Assembly: GCF_041261445.1 (NCBI RefSeq)
Contig: NZ_JBGCCU010000003.1
Span: 186,001-250,000 of the forward strand
Origin: Catenulispora sp. EB89
Lineage (GTDB): Bacteria; Actinomycetota; Actinomycetes; Streptomycetales; Catenulisporaceae
Length of the DNA: 64,000 nt
Direction of reading: 5' to 3'
Every line of letters starts with the position of its first letter. The stretch's first letter is position 1. The notes beneath the pieces were generated by a model. The model was not told the DNA's origin. It did not search any database and saw only the letters and a program-made list of their open reading frames with translations. Made by a program: the position numbers and the translations under genes. Positions 27,801-36,971 of the stretch are shown here, in pieces.

Positions 27801-28398
27801 GGGTCTCGATGTCGAGGCCGTGGTCCATCAGCTCGAGGTAGAAGTTGTCCTTGCCGAAAATCTCCTGGTACTGCGCGGCGGCGGCGTAGGCCTCGTCGAA
27901 CTGCTCCAGGCGCAGGCGGGTCTGGACGAAGCCGGAGGGGCAGCCTGTGGTGGCCATGAGACCGGCGGAGTGCTCCGCCATGAGCTCGGCGTCCATGCGC
28001 GGGTACTTGCGGGCGAAGCCCTCGGTGAACGCCCGCGAGGAGAGCTTGGTGAGGTTCTGCAGACCGGTGACGTCCCGGGCCCAGATCGTGGCGTGGCCGT
28101 AGAGGCCACCGCCGGAGACGTCGTCCGATTTCTGGTGCGGCTGGCCCCAGCGGACCGGCTTCTGGTTGTAGCGCGACTCGGGCGCCACGTACGCCTCGAT
28201 GCCGAGGATCGGCTTGATGCCGGCGCCCATCGCCTGCTTGGTGAAGTCGGCCGCGCCGTGCATGTTGCCGTGGTCCGTCATCGCCACCGCGGGCATGCCC
28301 AACTCGGTGGCGTGTTTGAACATGTCCTTCAGCCGCGCCGCACCGTCGAGCATCGAATACTCGGTGTGAACGTGCAGGTGGACGAAGGAATCGGACAC
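24826..28398 (-). CDS. dnaE: DNA polymerase III subunit alpha
   Basis: A 1190-residue replicative polymerase. It opens with the PHP domain (FVHLHVHTEYSMLDGAARL), has the catalytic aspartates in PDIDIDFDD within the polymerase domain, and ends with an OB-fold region (GSIVTIAGLVAGLARKVTKQ). Length and order match actinobacterial DnaE1. I chose GTG at 28396-28398, because GCAGGAGG lies at ideal distance and the PHP motif starts eight residues later. It leads a likely operon with the nitroreductase and phosphatase genes. Confidence 0.97.
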   Translation of the reverse strand: MSDSFVHLHVHTEYSMLDGAARLKDMFKHATELGMPAVAMTDHGNMHGAADFTKQAMGAGIKPILGIEAYVAPESRYNQKPVRWGQPHQKSDDVSGGGLYGHATIWARDVTGLQNLTKLSSRAFTEGFARKYPRMDAELMAEHSAGLMATTGCPSGFVQTRLRLEQFDEAYAAAAQYQEIFGKDNFYLELMDHGLDIETRVREGLLEIGRKLNIPPVVTNDSHYTYQHESTAHDALLCIQTASNIADPDRFRFGGDGYYLKSADEMRAIAATDEIWQEGCRNTLLIAEKVNPEGMFSYRNLMPRLDPPAGMTEDEWFRQLAYEGLNKRFPAGIPDQKTYHDRLEFELDVILSMGFPSYFIVVADFINWAKDNGIAVGPGRGSAAGSLVAWSLGITDVDPIPFDLLFERFLNPDRVTPPDIDIDFDDRRRSDVIRYVTEKYGEDKVAMIATFGRIKAKAAIKDSSRILGYPFAMGDRITKAMPPDVMGKSMPLSGVFDSNHPRYGEAGEIRGMYEQDADVKKVIDTGRGVEGLIRQPGVHAAGVIISPESITDHVPVMMRPADGVIITQFDYPTCEEIGLIKMDFLGLRNLTIITDALNNVETTTGKKLNTLEFPLDDPLTYELLCKGDTLGVFQLDGGPLRSLLRQMRPDNFEDVSAIIALYRPGPMGANSHINYAERKNNRQPITPIHPELEDPLKEVLGVSYGLIIYQEQVMAAARVLAGYSLAQADLLRRAMGKKKKEVLDKEYVGFEKGMADNGYSAQATKAVWDVLVPFADYAFNKSHSVAYGFIAYQTAYLKAHYPAEYMAALLTSTATDKDRSAIYLAECRRMGIKVLPPDVNDSLHQFTPVGTDIRFGLGAIRNVGENVVSSIIATRKAKGRFTSFNDFLAKVDLPVCNKRTIESLIKAGAFDSLGHSRRGLIEQHERAIDSVVDVKKQEALGQDSLFGSLLDGGQDAITGGVEMTFSDIEWDKKVLLGFEREMLGLYVSDHPLSGVENLLASKADCSIASLTGENDRGDGSIVTIAGLVAGLARKVTKQGNTWAAASIEDLEGGIETMFFPQTYQLYSTQLAEDAVVVVKGRLDKRDEVPKLIAMEVAVLDISGAGSSAPVVLHVSESRVIPATVERLKRILTRHPGTTPVRMHLKSHDEKVIRYQLGDNLRVANSPALSSDLKVLLGAGCFGADPSQAGE

Positions 28399-28509
28399 AG
28401 GGATCCTCCTGCGGGTGGGGCGGGCGCGGCTCCGGCAGTCTACGAGATTTACTTGATCCAAGGTTCCTCTCGGGGTGGGTTCGAAGCCCGCCGCAGGTAA
28501 GGAGTACAA

Positions 28510-28743
28510 GTGAAGCTCGGGCGTGTCGCGTCGTGGTTCCTGGTGGCGTTCGGAGTGTGGTCAGTGATCATCTGGCCGCGCTTCATGGAGGCGATCTGGG
28601 ACGACAAGAGGTCCTGGAACAACGGACCCACTTCGTTCTTCCTGGTGCACGCGGTTCTGGTGACGGTGTCGATCGTCGCGGGCGTGGCGATCGGCGTGAT
28701 CGGGTGGCGCTCGGTGCGCGGGCTGCGCAAGATGAACGCGTGA
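28510..28743 (+). CDS. SCO4848-like small membrane protein
   Basis: A 77-residue protein with two hydrophobic segments (VASWFLVAFGVWSVIIW and VLVTVSIVAGVAIGVIGW) and a basic end. It matches the pattern of the short SCO4848-type membrane proteins that are conserved in actinomycetes and have no known role. The GTG start follows AAGGAG. Its stop overlaps the next gene by four bases (GTGA). Confidence 0.75.
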   Translation: MKLGRVASWFLVAFGVWSVIIWPRFMEAIWDDKRSWNNGPTSFFLVHAVLVTVSIVAGVAIGVIGWRSVRGLRKMNA

Positions 28744-29912
28744 CTTCACACGGGGCGCTTTCGGTAGACGACGACCAACGCCGCGCGCGCCTGGCGACGC
28801 GGCACCTGCTGGCGCCGGGCACGGCCGCGCCGACCCCGGAAGCCGTGACCGACGCCCTCGTCGCGCTGCACTCGACGGACGCCGCCTCGGTGTATCTCTC
28901 GGCGATGGCGCGCCTCCAGTCGCCGTCGATCTCGGAGGTCGAGCGCGCGCTCTACGACGACCGGACCCTGGTGCGGATGCACGGCATGCGCCAGACGCTG
29001 TTCGTGTTCCCGACCGAGCTGGCGTCGGTGGTTCAGGCCTCGACGACCCGCGAACTGTGGCTCAAGGAACGCGGCCTGCTGCTGAAGAACGCGGTGGCCG
29101 CGGGCCTCGACGAGGCGTGGCTGGAGAAGGTCGAGGCGGCGACGATCGCCGAAGTCCGCCGCCGCGGCTCGGCGACCGGCGCGGAACTCGGCAAAACCGT
29201 GCCGGGCCTGCGGGACCAGGTGCTGTACGGCAAGGGCACGAAGTGGGAGGCCTGGCAGCCGGCCTCCGGCCGCGTCCTGCGCGTCCTCGGCTTCGACGGC
29301 GCGGTGGTCCGGGGCCGGCCGGTCGGCACCTGGCTGTCGAGCCAGCACCGCTGGGAACCGGGCACCGGCCACGCGGACATCGCTGTCCCGGAGGCCCAAG
29401 CAGAGCTGGCGCGCTGCTGGCTGCACGCGTTCGGGCCGGCCACGGAGGCGGACCTGAAGTGGTGGACCGGCTGGAAGGTCACCGACGCCCGCAGGGCACT
29501 GAAGGCGATCGGGGCCACGCAGGTGGCACTGGCCGACGGCACCGGCTGGCTCCTCCCGGACGACCTGGACCCGCTCCCGGCGCCGGAACCCTGGGCCGCC
29601 CTCCTCCCCGCCCTGGACCCGACGACGATGGGCTGGCAGGGCCGCGACTGGTACCTCGCCGAGGAGATCAAAACGCAGCTCTTCGACCGCGCCGGCAACG
29701 CCGGACCGACGCTGTGGTGGAACGGCGAGATCGTCGGCGGCTGGATCCAACTCCCGGACGGCACGATCGCTACGAAGCTGCTGCGCGACGTCGGCCGGGA
29801 GGGGCAGAAGGCGATCGCGGCCGAGACCGAGCGGTGGCAGGCGATTCTGGGCGAGGTGCGGGTGACGCCACGGTTCCGGACGCCGGTGGAGCGGGAACTG
29901 AACGTGACCTGA
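28740..29912 (+). CDS. Winged-helix DNA-binding protein (HTH_42 / AlkZ-like)
   Basis: A 390-residue protein with the layout of the winged-helix family that includes AlkZ/YcaQ DNA glycosylases. It begins with ARLATRHLLAPGTAAPTPEAV and contains VRMHGMRQTLFVFP and, near the end, LWWNGEIVGGWIQLPDG. Members bind DNA, and some unhook interstrand crosslinks. I cannot show the catalytic residues here, so the repair role is inference. The GTG start overlaps the SCO4848-like gene. Confidence 0.75.
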   Translation: MTSHGALSVDDDQRRARLATRHLLAPGTAAPTPEAVTDALVALHSTDAASVYLSAMARLQSPSISEVERALYDDRTLVRMHGMRQTLFVFPTELASVVQASTTRELWLKERGLLLKNAVAAGLDEAWLEKVEAATIAEVRRRGSATGAELGKTVPGLRDQVLYGKGTKWEAWQPASGRVLRVLGFDGAVVRGRPVGTWLSSQHRWEPGTGHADIAVPEAQAELARCWLHAFGPATEADLKWWTGWKVTDARRALKAIGATQVALADGTGWLLPDDLDPLPAPEPWAALLPALDPTTMGWQGRDWYLAEEIKTQLFDRAGNAGPTLWWNGEIVGGWIQLPDGTIATKLLRDVGREGQKAIAAETERWQAILGEVRVTPRFRTPVERELNVT

Positions 29913-30106
29913 GCTTCGCTCGCACGTCCGCCTTCCGCCGGCTGGCCGGCCGCCCCGCCGTTGCTGCCACGCGCCGCTGACCAGCTGGTTGTTGCCCGCG
30001 CCCGGGCACTGCTGATCGCCTTCCCGACCGTCCATCCTCCGTGCTCGTCCCCTGCTCCGCCACACATTCCTTGACAGGCATATAACCGCAGAGGCACACT
30101 CGCCTC

Positions 30107-30424
30107 ATGACCGTCGCCGCAGCATTCCAAGCCCTCGGCGAGCCGCGCCGGCTGGCCATCGTGGAACTCCTCCGCGAGGGCGAGAAGTCGGTCGGCGAGT
30201 TGTCCGAGCGCCTGGGCGCGAGCCAGCCCGCGGTGTCCAAGCACCTGCGGGCGCTGCGGGAGGCCGGGCTGGTCGAGGTGCGGCCCGACGCGCAGCACCG
30301 CTTCTACCGCATACGGCCCGAGCCGCTCGCCGAGGTCGACGACTGGCTGGCGCAGTACCGCTGGCTGTGGACCCGCAGTCTGGACCGCCTGGAAGCACAT
30401 CTGGAAGACCGGAGGAAGACATGA
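30107..30424 (+). CDS. ArsR-type helix-turn-helix regulator
   Basis: A 105-residue winged-helix protein (FQALGEPRRLAIVELLREGE, recognition region LGASQPAVSKHLRALREAGL). It has no metal-binding cysteine pair, so it belongs to the non-metal ArsR group that often pairs with AHSA1/SRPBCC proteins. Its stop overlaps the following gene (ATGA), and the pair is probably autoregulated. Confidence 0.88.
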   Translation: MTVAAAFQALGEPRRLAIVELLREGEKSVGELSERLGASQPAVSKHLRALREAGLVEVRPDAQHRFYRIRPEPLAEVDDWLAQYRWLWTRSLDRLEAHLEDRRKT

Positions 30425-30930
30425 GCGAGGCATCGTTGACGACCGGGGGTACGCAGGGGGCCGCGATCCGTCTGGAGCGCGTCCTGCCCGATCCCCCACA
30501 GGTCGTGTGGCAGGCCCTGACCGAGCGCGAGCAGCTCAAGAAGTGGTTCCCGTGCGACGTGGTCGTCGACGGCGAACGCTGGGTCCCCGGCGCCGGGATC
30601 ACCTTCCCGTTCGGGCCCGAGCCCGACGCCTTCACGATCAAGGGCGAGGTCCTGGACGTCCGCGAGCCGGAGTCCCTGTCCTTCACCTGGGGCGAGGAGA
30701 CACTGCGCTTCACGCTCACCCCGCACGGCACCGGCACCCTGCTCGTCCTCGTCGACGAGCTGCGCCCGGCCGTCGCCGCCCGCAATGCCGCGGGCTGGGA
30801 AGCGTGCCTGGACCTGCTGGCCACCGGCACCCGCGACAAGGACGCGTGGCAGCCGCTGTTCGAGCACTACACGGCCGTGTTCTCGCCGACGCTCGGCGAG
30901 CAGGAGGGCCCGCCGGCCGGGATGGCGTGA
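30421..30930 (+). CDS. SRPBCC/AHSA1-type protein
   Basis: A 169-residue START-like fold protein (LERVLPDPPQVVWQALTERE, then KKWFPCDV and LSFTWGEETLRFTLTPHGTG). AHSA1-type proteins bind hydrophobic ligands in a deep pocket. The ligand is unknown. It is translationally coupled to the ArsR gene, and the regulator probably represses the pair until a ligand appears. Confidence 0.85.
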   Translation: MSEASLTTGGTQGAAIRLERVLPDPPQVVWQALTEREQLKKWFPCDVVVDGERWVPGAGITFPFGPEPDAFTIKGEVLDVREPESLSFTWGEETLRFTLTPHGTGTLLVLVDELRPAVAARNAAGWEACLDLLATGTRDKDAWQPLFEHYTAVFSPTLGEQEGPPAGMA

Positions 30931-31037
30931 GCCGACACGGACGTCACCTTTTCGGATCAAGGGACCGAACCCGCAACCGACCGGATCCGTTTCCTGCTGG
31001 AAGCAGTACCACTCGGACCTGCCCAGAAGGAACATCC

Positions 31038-32213
31038 ATGTCTGATACCCGCATGCCCTCCCCCGCGCGGCCCCTCCTACGGTCCCCGTGGACCCGGCGG
31101 CTGGCCACCGCGGCCGTGGCCGCGACATGTCTCACCCTCGCCGCCGCGCAGTCCGGCGCCACCGCGACCGCGTCCGCCCGCTCGCCCTTCGTCGGCCCGC
31201 TTCACACCGTCTCCACCATCGCCTCGACGGTCCCGGCGAACGGCGACGTCAACCCCTACGGCGTCGCCGTCGTCCCGCGCAGCGTCGGACGCCTGCACGG
31301 CGGCGACGTCCTGGTCAGCAACTTCAACGCGTCCTCCAACCTGCAGGGCACGGGCACCACGATCGTCCAGGTCGCCCCGGACGGCACCGCGTCGCCGTTC
31401 GCCGCGATCGACCCCGCGCACCTGCCCGGCGTGTGCCCCGGCGGCGTCGGCCTGACCACGGCCCTGTCGGTCCTGCGCAACGGCTGGGTGATCGTCGGCA
31501 GCCTGCCCACGGCGGACGGCACCTCCGCGACCGCGCAGTCCGGATGCCTGCTCGTCCTCGACAGCCGCGGCCGGGTCCAGGAGACGATCACCGGCCACGG
31601 CCTGAACGGCCCCTGGGACATGACCGCCCTGGACCTCGGCGACGTCACCGAGCTGTTCGTCACCAACGTCCTGAACGGCACCGTCGCCGCGAACGGCGCG
31701 ACGGTCCACCACGGCACCGTCGTCAGGCTCCTGATCAGCTCGGGCCCCGACTACCCGCCGACGGTCCTGGACTCCCGCGTCATCGCCTCCGGCTTCGGCG
31801 AGCGCACGGACCCCGCCGCCCTGGTGGTCGGACCGACCGGCGTCGCGCTGGACCGGCAGGGCACCCTGTACGTCGCGGACTCCGTCGGCGACCGCGTGGC
31901 GGCGATCCCGAACGCGACCTGGCGCGGGACCGACGCCGGAGCCGGCCGCACCGTCACCGCCGGCAACGCGCTCAACACCCCGCTGGGCCTGGCCGTGGCG
32001 CCGAACGGCGACGTGCTGACCGTCAACGCCGGCGACGGCAACCTGGTGGAGACCACCGGCGACGGCACCCAGATCGCCAAGCGGACGCTGGACACCAACG
32101 GATCGCCCTCCGGCGCCGGGAACCTGTTCGGCCTGGCGGTCGCGCCCGACCGGCGGTCGCTGTACTTCGTCGACGACTTCTCGAACACGCTGAACCGCTT
32201 GTCAGCACCCTGA
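31038..32213 (+). CDS. Secreted NHL/beta-propeller-like protein
   Basis: A 391-residue protein with a signal peptide (hydrophobic LATAAVAATCLTLAAA, cleaved near residue 45). The rest is a series of beta-propeller-like repeats (NPYGVAVV, GPTGVALDRQGTLYVADS, TPLGLAVAPNGDVLTVNAGD, GLAVAPDRRSLYFVDD). It is probably an extracellular binding or lactonase-like propeller with an unknown ligand. The ATG follows AGAAGGAA. Confidence 0.72.
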   Translation: MSDTRMPSPARPLLRSPWTRRLATAAVAATCLTLAAAQSGATATASARSPFVGPLHTVSTIASTVPANGDVNPYGVAVVPRSVGRLHGGDVLVSNFNASSNLQGTGTTIVQVAPDGTASPFAAIDPAHLPGVCPGGVGLTTALSVLRNGWVIVGSLPTADGTSATAQSGCLLVLDSRGRVQETITGHGLNGPWDMTALDLGDVTELFVTNVLNGTVAANGATVHHGTVVRLLISSGPDYPPTVLDSRVIASGFGERTDPAALVVGPTGVALDRQGTLYVADSVGDRVAAIPNATWRGTDAGAGRTVTAGNALNTPLGLAVAPNGDVLTVNAGDGNLVETTGDGTQIAKRTLDTNGSPSGAGNLFGLAVAPDRRSLYFVDDFSNTLNRLSAP

Positions 32214-32226
32214 CACCAACGACGCG

Positions 32227-32500
32227 TCACGCCTTGACGCGCGCATCGATCAGCCGGGTGAGCGAGTAGCGAACCGGAACGAACGGTGCCCGGAGCGCGC
32301 CCCGCGCGGCGGCGGTCACGACGGCGATGCCGATCGTGGCCGCCGCCGGGATCTGTCCGTCCTCTGGTCGAAGCCGAAACCCAGCTCCACAAAGGCATTC
32401 ACAACCTCCGGACGATCGACGGCGAGCGCCACGGTGTGCTGAAGCAGCCGATCTCCACCACCGCAGGGCCTTTGCCAGTCCAGGTAGTGGGAGTAATGGG
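32227..32500 (-). pseudogene. Decayed GNAT-like acetyltransferase remnant
   Basis: Two leftward reading frames join into one plausible C-terminus. One frame gives LLQHTVALAVDRPEVVNAFV and ELGFGF, typical of the last GNAT strands. The other gives RAPFVPVRYSLTRLIDARV and a stop at 32227-32229. A frameshift lies near 32,365-32,380, and no start codon fits. I read it as the tail of a broken acetyltransferase gene. Family assignment is tentative. Confidence 0.35.
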
Positions 32501-32935
32501 AGCGTCTAAAGGCACGCTTTTAGCCGCGTGAACCGTCGCCAACAATTGCGCGGCGGGCTCCTCAAGCCACTGCACGAAATCGACTATGTCCATTATTATC
32601 AGCACCCCCATGCATTCGCTGCCCGCGACCGGATCGCACCGACTCTGGCTCAGCGCACCAGCCTCTTGAGTCGATCATCGATGGTCGGGCATCCTGGAAG
32701 GCTTGCCAGGCGCCGAGACAGACCGGCGCCTCTATCGCCCTGCGCGCATTTAAACCGCGCACTCCTGCGACAGGCCCTGTTCATCTAAAAGTTCTGTCAA
32801 ATACCCTATGCGCCTTAAGTGCTGATCTGTACTTTCCCTTGTGGGTTCAGCCCTGTCAGGGGCTCCGCCCGGCCCTCACAGCCTCATCGCCCTCAGCCAC
32901 AAACCCATCCGCCACCTCTCTGCAGGAGAACCGGA
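32501..32935. other. Gene-free stretch of lower GC
   Basis: Together with the remnant before it this fills 722 bases between two secreted-protein genes. The part from about 32,560 to 32,860 is visibly AT-richer than its surroundings. I see no credible reading frame, repeat or strong terminator. GGAG at 32,925-32,928 is the ribosome site of the next gene. Confidence 0.5.
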
Positions 32936-34711
32936 ATGCTCAAATCCGCCATCCGCCGTTTCGGCCTCGGCGTGGTCGCCACCGCGACCGCCGCGTCCGG
33001 CGTGCTGCTGGCGCCGGCCGCCCACGCCGCCGGCACCTACCGCCTGTTGATCCTGCCCGACCAGGGCGAGAACGCGATCTACAGCTTCATCAACAGCGCC
33101 ACCAAGAGCATCGACGTCACGATGTACGAGCTGCGCGACACCACCGTCACCACGGCGCTGGTGAACAAGTACAAGGCGGGCGTCAAGGTCCGGGTGATCC
33201 TGGACGGCAAGCAGACCTCGGTGAACAGCGCGGCCTACAGCGCCCTGCAGGCCGGCGGCGTGCCGGTCGTCTACAGCTCCTCGGCGTTCACCTACACGCA
33301 CCAGAAGACGATCACCGTCGACGGCGCGACGTCCTGGATCAGCACCGGCAACCTGGACAGCACCTACTACGCGACCTCACACGACTACTCGGTCTTCGAC
33401 ACCGACCAGAACGACGTGGCGGCCGTGGAGCAGGTCTTCGGCGCCGACTTCACCGACACCTCGATCACCCCGAGCGACGGCGACAACCTGGTCTGGTCGC
33501 CGACCGACTCCCAGACCCACCTGCTCGCGCTGATCAACGGCGCCACCAGGACCCTGGACGTGCAGGAGGAGGAGTTCGGCGACCCGGCGCTGGTCAGCGC
33601 GATCGTCGCGGCGGCGCAGCGCGGCGTGACGGTGCGCTGCGTGCTGGAGAACACCGGCGGCAAGTACAACAGCCAGATCAGCCAGGTCGAGGCGGCCGGC
33701 GTCAAGGTCACGCAGTACACCTCGCAGACCGGTTTCTACGTGCACGCCAAGGCGATCGTCGCCGACTACGGCACCTCCAGCGCGAAGGTGTTCCAGGGTT
33801 CTGAGAACTTCTCGGACAACTCGCTGAACAGCAACCGCGAACTCGGCCTGATCATCTCCGACTCCGGCGTCCTGACCGGCATCGAGAACACCTTCACCGC
33901 CGACTTCAACCAGACGCCGAGCAACGGCGGCGGCGGCACCTCGACCGTGACGGTCAGCAACCCGGGCAACCAGACCGGCACCGTCGGGACCGCGGCCTCC
34001 GTGCAGGTCACGGCCGCCGACTCGGCCGCCGGCCAGACCCTCGCCTACGCAGCCACCGGCCTGCCCGCAGGCCTGGCGATCAACAGCGCGACCGGCGCCA
34101 TCTCCGGCACCCCGACCACCGCCGGCACCAGCTCGGTGACGGTCACCGCCACCGACGGCACCGGCGCCTCCGGCAGCACCACCTTCAGCTGGGTCATCAG
34201 CGCGGCCGGCGGGACCGGCGGCGGCTGCACCGGTGCCGGGCAGCTGCTGGGCGACCCCGGCTTCGAGGACGGGACCGGCGACGCCGCGTGGACCGCGTCC
34301 TCCAGCGACATCATCACCAACGACGCGACCGACGAGCCGGCGCACTCCGGTTCGTGGGACGCGTGGCTGGGCGGCACCGTCAGCACGACTGACACGCTGT
34401 CGCAGTCTGTTGCGATTCCGAGCGGGTGCTCGACGTACACGTTCAGCTTCTGGCTGCACACCGACACCACCGAGACCAGCAAGACCAAGGCTTACGACAA
34501 GCTGACGGTGCAGGTGCTGGACGGTTCGGGCAACGCGCTGGGGACGCTGAAGACGTTCACCAACCTGAACGCCAACAGCGGGTACGCGCAGCAGAGCGTT
34601 TCGCTGGCTCAGTACGCCGGGAAGACTGTGACGCTGCAGTTCACCGGGACCAACGACTACGAGGACCCGACCTCGTGGGTGATCGACGACACCGCGCTCA
34701 CCGTCAGCTGA
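32936..34711 (+). CDS. Secreted phospholipase D-like protein with Ig-like and jelly-roll domains
   Basis: A 591-residue secreted protein. After a signal peptide (1-31) come two HKD motifs: His122-Lys124-Asp129 in THQKTITVD and His270-Lys272-Asp277 in VHAKAIVAD. These make one PLD active site for phosphodiester cleavage. A putative-Ig domain follows (about 345-425, [20 protein letters not shown]), then a carbohydrate-binding-like beta-sandwich (about 435-591). It could cut phospholipids or nucleic acids outside the cell. The ATG is preceded by GCAGGAGA. Confidence 0.87.
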   Translation: MLKSAIRRFGLGVVATATAASGVLLAPAAHAAGTYRLLILPDQGENAIYSFINSATKSIDVTMYELRDTTVTTALVNKYKAGVKVRVILDGKQTSVNSAAYSALQAGGVPVVYSSSAFTYTHQKTITVDGATSWISTGNLDSTYYATSHDYSVFDTDQNDVAAVEQVFGADFTDTSITPSDGDNLVWSPTDSQTHLLALINGATRTLDVQEEEFGDPALVSAIVAAAQRGVTVRCVLENTGGKYNSQISQVEAAGVKVTQYTSQTGFYVHAKAIVADYGTSSAKVFQGSENFSDNSLNSNRELGLIISDSGVLTGIENTFTADFNQTPSNGGGGTSTVTVSNPGNQTGTVGTAASVQVTAADSAAGQTLAYAATGLPAGLAINSATGAISGTPTTAGTSSVTVTATDGTGASGSTTFSWVISAAGGTGGGCTGAGQLLGDPGFEDGTGDAAWTASSSDIITNDATDEPAHSGSWDAWLGGTVSTTDTLSQSVAIPSGCSTYTFSFWLHTDTTETSKTKAYDKLTVQVLDGSGNALGTLKTFTNLNANSGYAQQSVSLAQYAGKTVTLQFTGTNDYEDPTSWVIDDTALTVS

Positions 34712-34733
34712 GGCTGAACTCTGGACGCTAGTT

Positions 34734-34779
34734 GAAGGCCGCTCCCGGTCGCCTTTCACGGCGGTCGGGAGCGGCCTTC
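34734..34779 (+). terminator. Strong hairpin terminator
   Basis: A perfect 14-bp inverted repeat (GAAGGCCGCTCCCG / CGGGAGCGGCCTTC), extended inward by two G-T pairs and four more pairs around a short loop, lies 23 bases after the PLD stop codon. It also separates the convergent NmrA gene. Confidence 0.85.
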
Positions 34780-34826
34780 TCGCGTCTCCGGTCGGGACTG
34801 ACCTTCTCAGTGCCCTGTTGCCTGCC

Positions 34827-35660
34827 TTAGAAGGCGTCGGCGTGCTCCTCGACCCAGCTGCGGAAGTCGCGCGCCTTGTGTCCGGTGAGCGTCTCGACGT
34901 CCGGGCTCACCGCGTGCGGGTACTCCAGCGACCGCTCCCAGAACTTCAGGATGTCGGCCAGGATCGGGGCCGGGACGAAGGCCCCCATCTGCCGGCGCAC
35001 CTGCTCGACGTCGATCTCGACGTAGCGGATCGGCCGGCCCAGCACCTCGCCGAGGATGCGCGCCTGGTCGGCGTGCGTCAGGAGCTCCGGTCCGGTGATC
35101 TGGTAGGTCTTGCCGTCGTGGCCCTCGGCGGTCAGGGCGGCCACGGCGGCGTCGGCGATGTCGGCCTCGTGGACGACGGGTGCCGCGGCCTCGGCGTAGG
35201 CGCCGCAGATCTCGTCGCCGTTCTTGGTCTGGTAGCCCCACGGCAGACTGTTGGCGGCGAAGGTGTTCGCGCGCAGGAAGGTCCAGCGCATGCCGGAGGC
35301 GCGGAGCAGCTGCTCGATCTCGAAGTGCCGGCTGGCGATCGGGCCGTCCTGAACGTCCAGGTCGTCGTCGACGGCTCCGGACGACAGCAGGACCACGTGC
35401 CGCACCCCGGCGGCCTCGGCCGCGGCGACGAAGTCCGCGCCGAGCCCCGGGGCCGGGAACAGGTACACCGACTCGACGCCTTCCAGCGCCGGGCCGAGCG
35501 AGGCCGCATCGCTCAGGTCCCCCTCGACGGCCTGGACTCCGAACGGCCACTCGGTCTGCGAAGGCCGGCGGCTCAGCGCCCGCACGTCGTGGCCCTCGGC
35601 GGCCAGCCGCTCCACGACGATCTGCCCGACGTTCCCGGTCGCACCCGTAATCAGGATCAT
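34827..35660 (-). CDS. NmrA-like NAD(P)-binding protein
   Basis: A 277-residue atypical short-chain dehydrogenase starting ILITGATGNVGQIVVERLA, the N-terminal TGATGxxG cofactor motif. The usual YxxxK pair is not evident, as in NmrA/quinone-reductase-2-like proteins that bind NAD(P) or reduce quinones. It is divergent from the WYL regulator across 121 bases and is probably its target. Confidence 0.85.
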   Translation of the reverse strand: MILITGATGNVGQIVVERLAAEGHDVRALSRRPSQTEWPFGVQAVEGDLSDAASLGPALEGVESVYLFPAPGLGADFVAAAEAAGVRHVVLLSSGAVDDDLDVQDGPIASRHFEIEQLLRASGMRWTFLRANTFAANSLPWGYQTKNGDEICGAYAEAAAPVVHEADIADAAVAALTAEGHDGKTYQITGPELLTHADQARILGEVLGRPIRYVEIDVEQVRRQMGAFVPAPILADILKFWERSLEYPHAVSPDVETLTGHKARDFRSWVEEHADAF

Positions 35661-35781
35661 GAGGTCTCCAGCCCTAGCTGCGTGAACGGTGTCCCCCTCG
35701 GACCCGCATAAGGAACACTAGGAGGACTTGCGGACAGCTTCTGTCCTCGTTTCGAGCCGGATTCCGGGGAGTTGGGAAAGC

Positions 35782-36729
35782 ATGCTCCAGACCTCAGCGC
35801 GCCTGCTCCGCCTGCTCTCACTGCTCCAGTCCCGCCCCGACTGGCCCGGCGCCGAACTCGCCGAGCGCATGGAGGTCACCACCCGCACAGTGCGCCGCGA
35901 CGTGGACCGCCTCCGCGACCTCGGTTACCCAGTCGAATCCACGCCGGGCATAGCCGGCGGCTACCGCCTCGGCGTCGGCGCGGCCCTGCCCCCGCTGCTC
36001 CTGGACGACGACGAGGCGGTCGCGGTGGTGGTCGGCCTGCGCGGCTCGGCGGCAGGCTGGGTGACCGGGATCGAGGAGAGCTCGCTGCGAGCGCTGAGCA
36101 AGATCGAGATGATCCTGCCCTCACGTCTGCGGCACCGAGTGAGCAGCCTCCAGTCGGCGATCATGCTGCTCCCCGGCGACTGCCCGGTCGTGGACGCATC
36201 GCTGCTCACGGCCCTGGCCACAGCCTGCCGCGCGCACGAAGGCGTGCGCTTCGGCTACCGGGACACCACCCGCCGCGTCGAGCCCTACCGCGTGGTCCGG
36301 GCCGGACGGAACTGGTACCTACTCGCCTACGACCTCGACCGAGACGACTGGCGCACCTTCCGCGTAGACCGCGTCACCGGCCCGATCCAACCAGGCGCAC
36401 GCTTCACACCGCGAGCCGAGCCGGAGGGAGGCACGGAGACGTACGTGTCGGACTCGCTGACACGCGCACCGTACCGGTATCAGGCCACGATCCTGTTCCA
36501 CGCACCACTGGAGAAGGTGGCACAGACCACGACACCGACCGCCGGACGACTCGAGGCACGCGACGAGCATTCGTGTTTGTACTACACAGGCGCCGAGGCG
36601 CTGGACACGATCGCAATCTACATCGCGCTGAAGGGGATTGACTTCGAGGTGCTGGAGCCGCCGGAGCTTCGGGAGTTCGTCGCCGATTTGGGGACGCGGT
36701 TGAGTCGCGCTGCTGCTGGAGGCCGGTGA
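35782..36729 (+). CDS. YafY-type HTH/WYL-domain transcriptional regulator
   Basis: A 315-residue regulator with an N-terminal HTH_11 domain (AELAERMEVTTRTVRRDVDR) and a WYL domain (about 145-230, RVEPYRVVRAGRNWYLLAYD). WYL domains bind ligands, sometimes nucleic acids. I start at the ATG at 35,782 with GGGAAAG upstream. A TTG 54 bases earlier has AGGAGG too close to be useful. It probably controls the divergent NmrA-like gene. Confidence 0.86.
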   Translation: MLQTSARLLRLLSLLQSRPDWPGAELAERMEVTTRTVRRDVDRLRDLGYPVESTPGIAGGYRLGVGAALPPLLLDDDEAVAVVVGLRGSAAGWVTGIEESSLRALSKIEMILPSRLRHRVSSLQSAIMLLPGDCPVVDASLLTALATACRAHEGVRFGYRDTTRRVEPYRVVRAGRNWYLLAYDLDRDDWRTFRVDRVTGPIQPGARFTPRAEPEGGTETYVSDSLTRAPYRYQATILFHAPLEKVAQTTTPTAGRLEARDEHSCLYYTGAEALDTIAIYIALKGIDFEVLEPPELREFVADLGTRLSRAAAGGR

Positions 36730-36971
36730 GGGGCGGCGACGGCAGTGGCGATGTCAGTGATCGGGGTGGGGTGTCGGTGATAGCGGCGGGGTGTCGGTGG
36801 CGCGTGCTATATCTGCGTATAAGGGGCGATAATTCCCTAACAAAATGCCGCCACGCTCGGCCCAACAGCCGCATCGCCAGCCAAGGCCACCGAGGCCCCG
36901 GTTCTCACCGGACCCGGAAACCCGGCCGCACCAGGCACGCTTCGCCGCACCGCCGCTCACCACCGCGCACC

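Noticed and set aside
24838-28500. A 1220-codon open frame on the + strand
   Set aside because: It is the antisense shadow of dnaE, caused by high GC at third codon positions. The dnaE frame has all polymerase motifs and a strong ribosome site.
32399-32611. A 70-codon leftward frame
   Set aside because: It overlaps the GNAT-like remnant in another frame and has no ribosome site or recognisable family.
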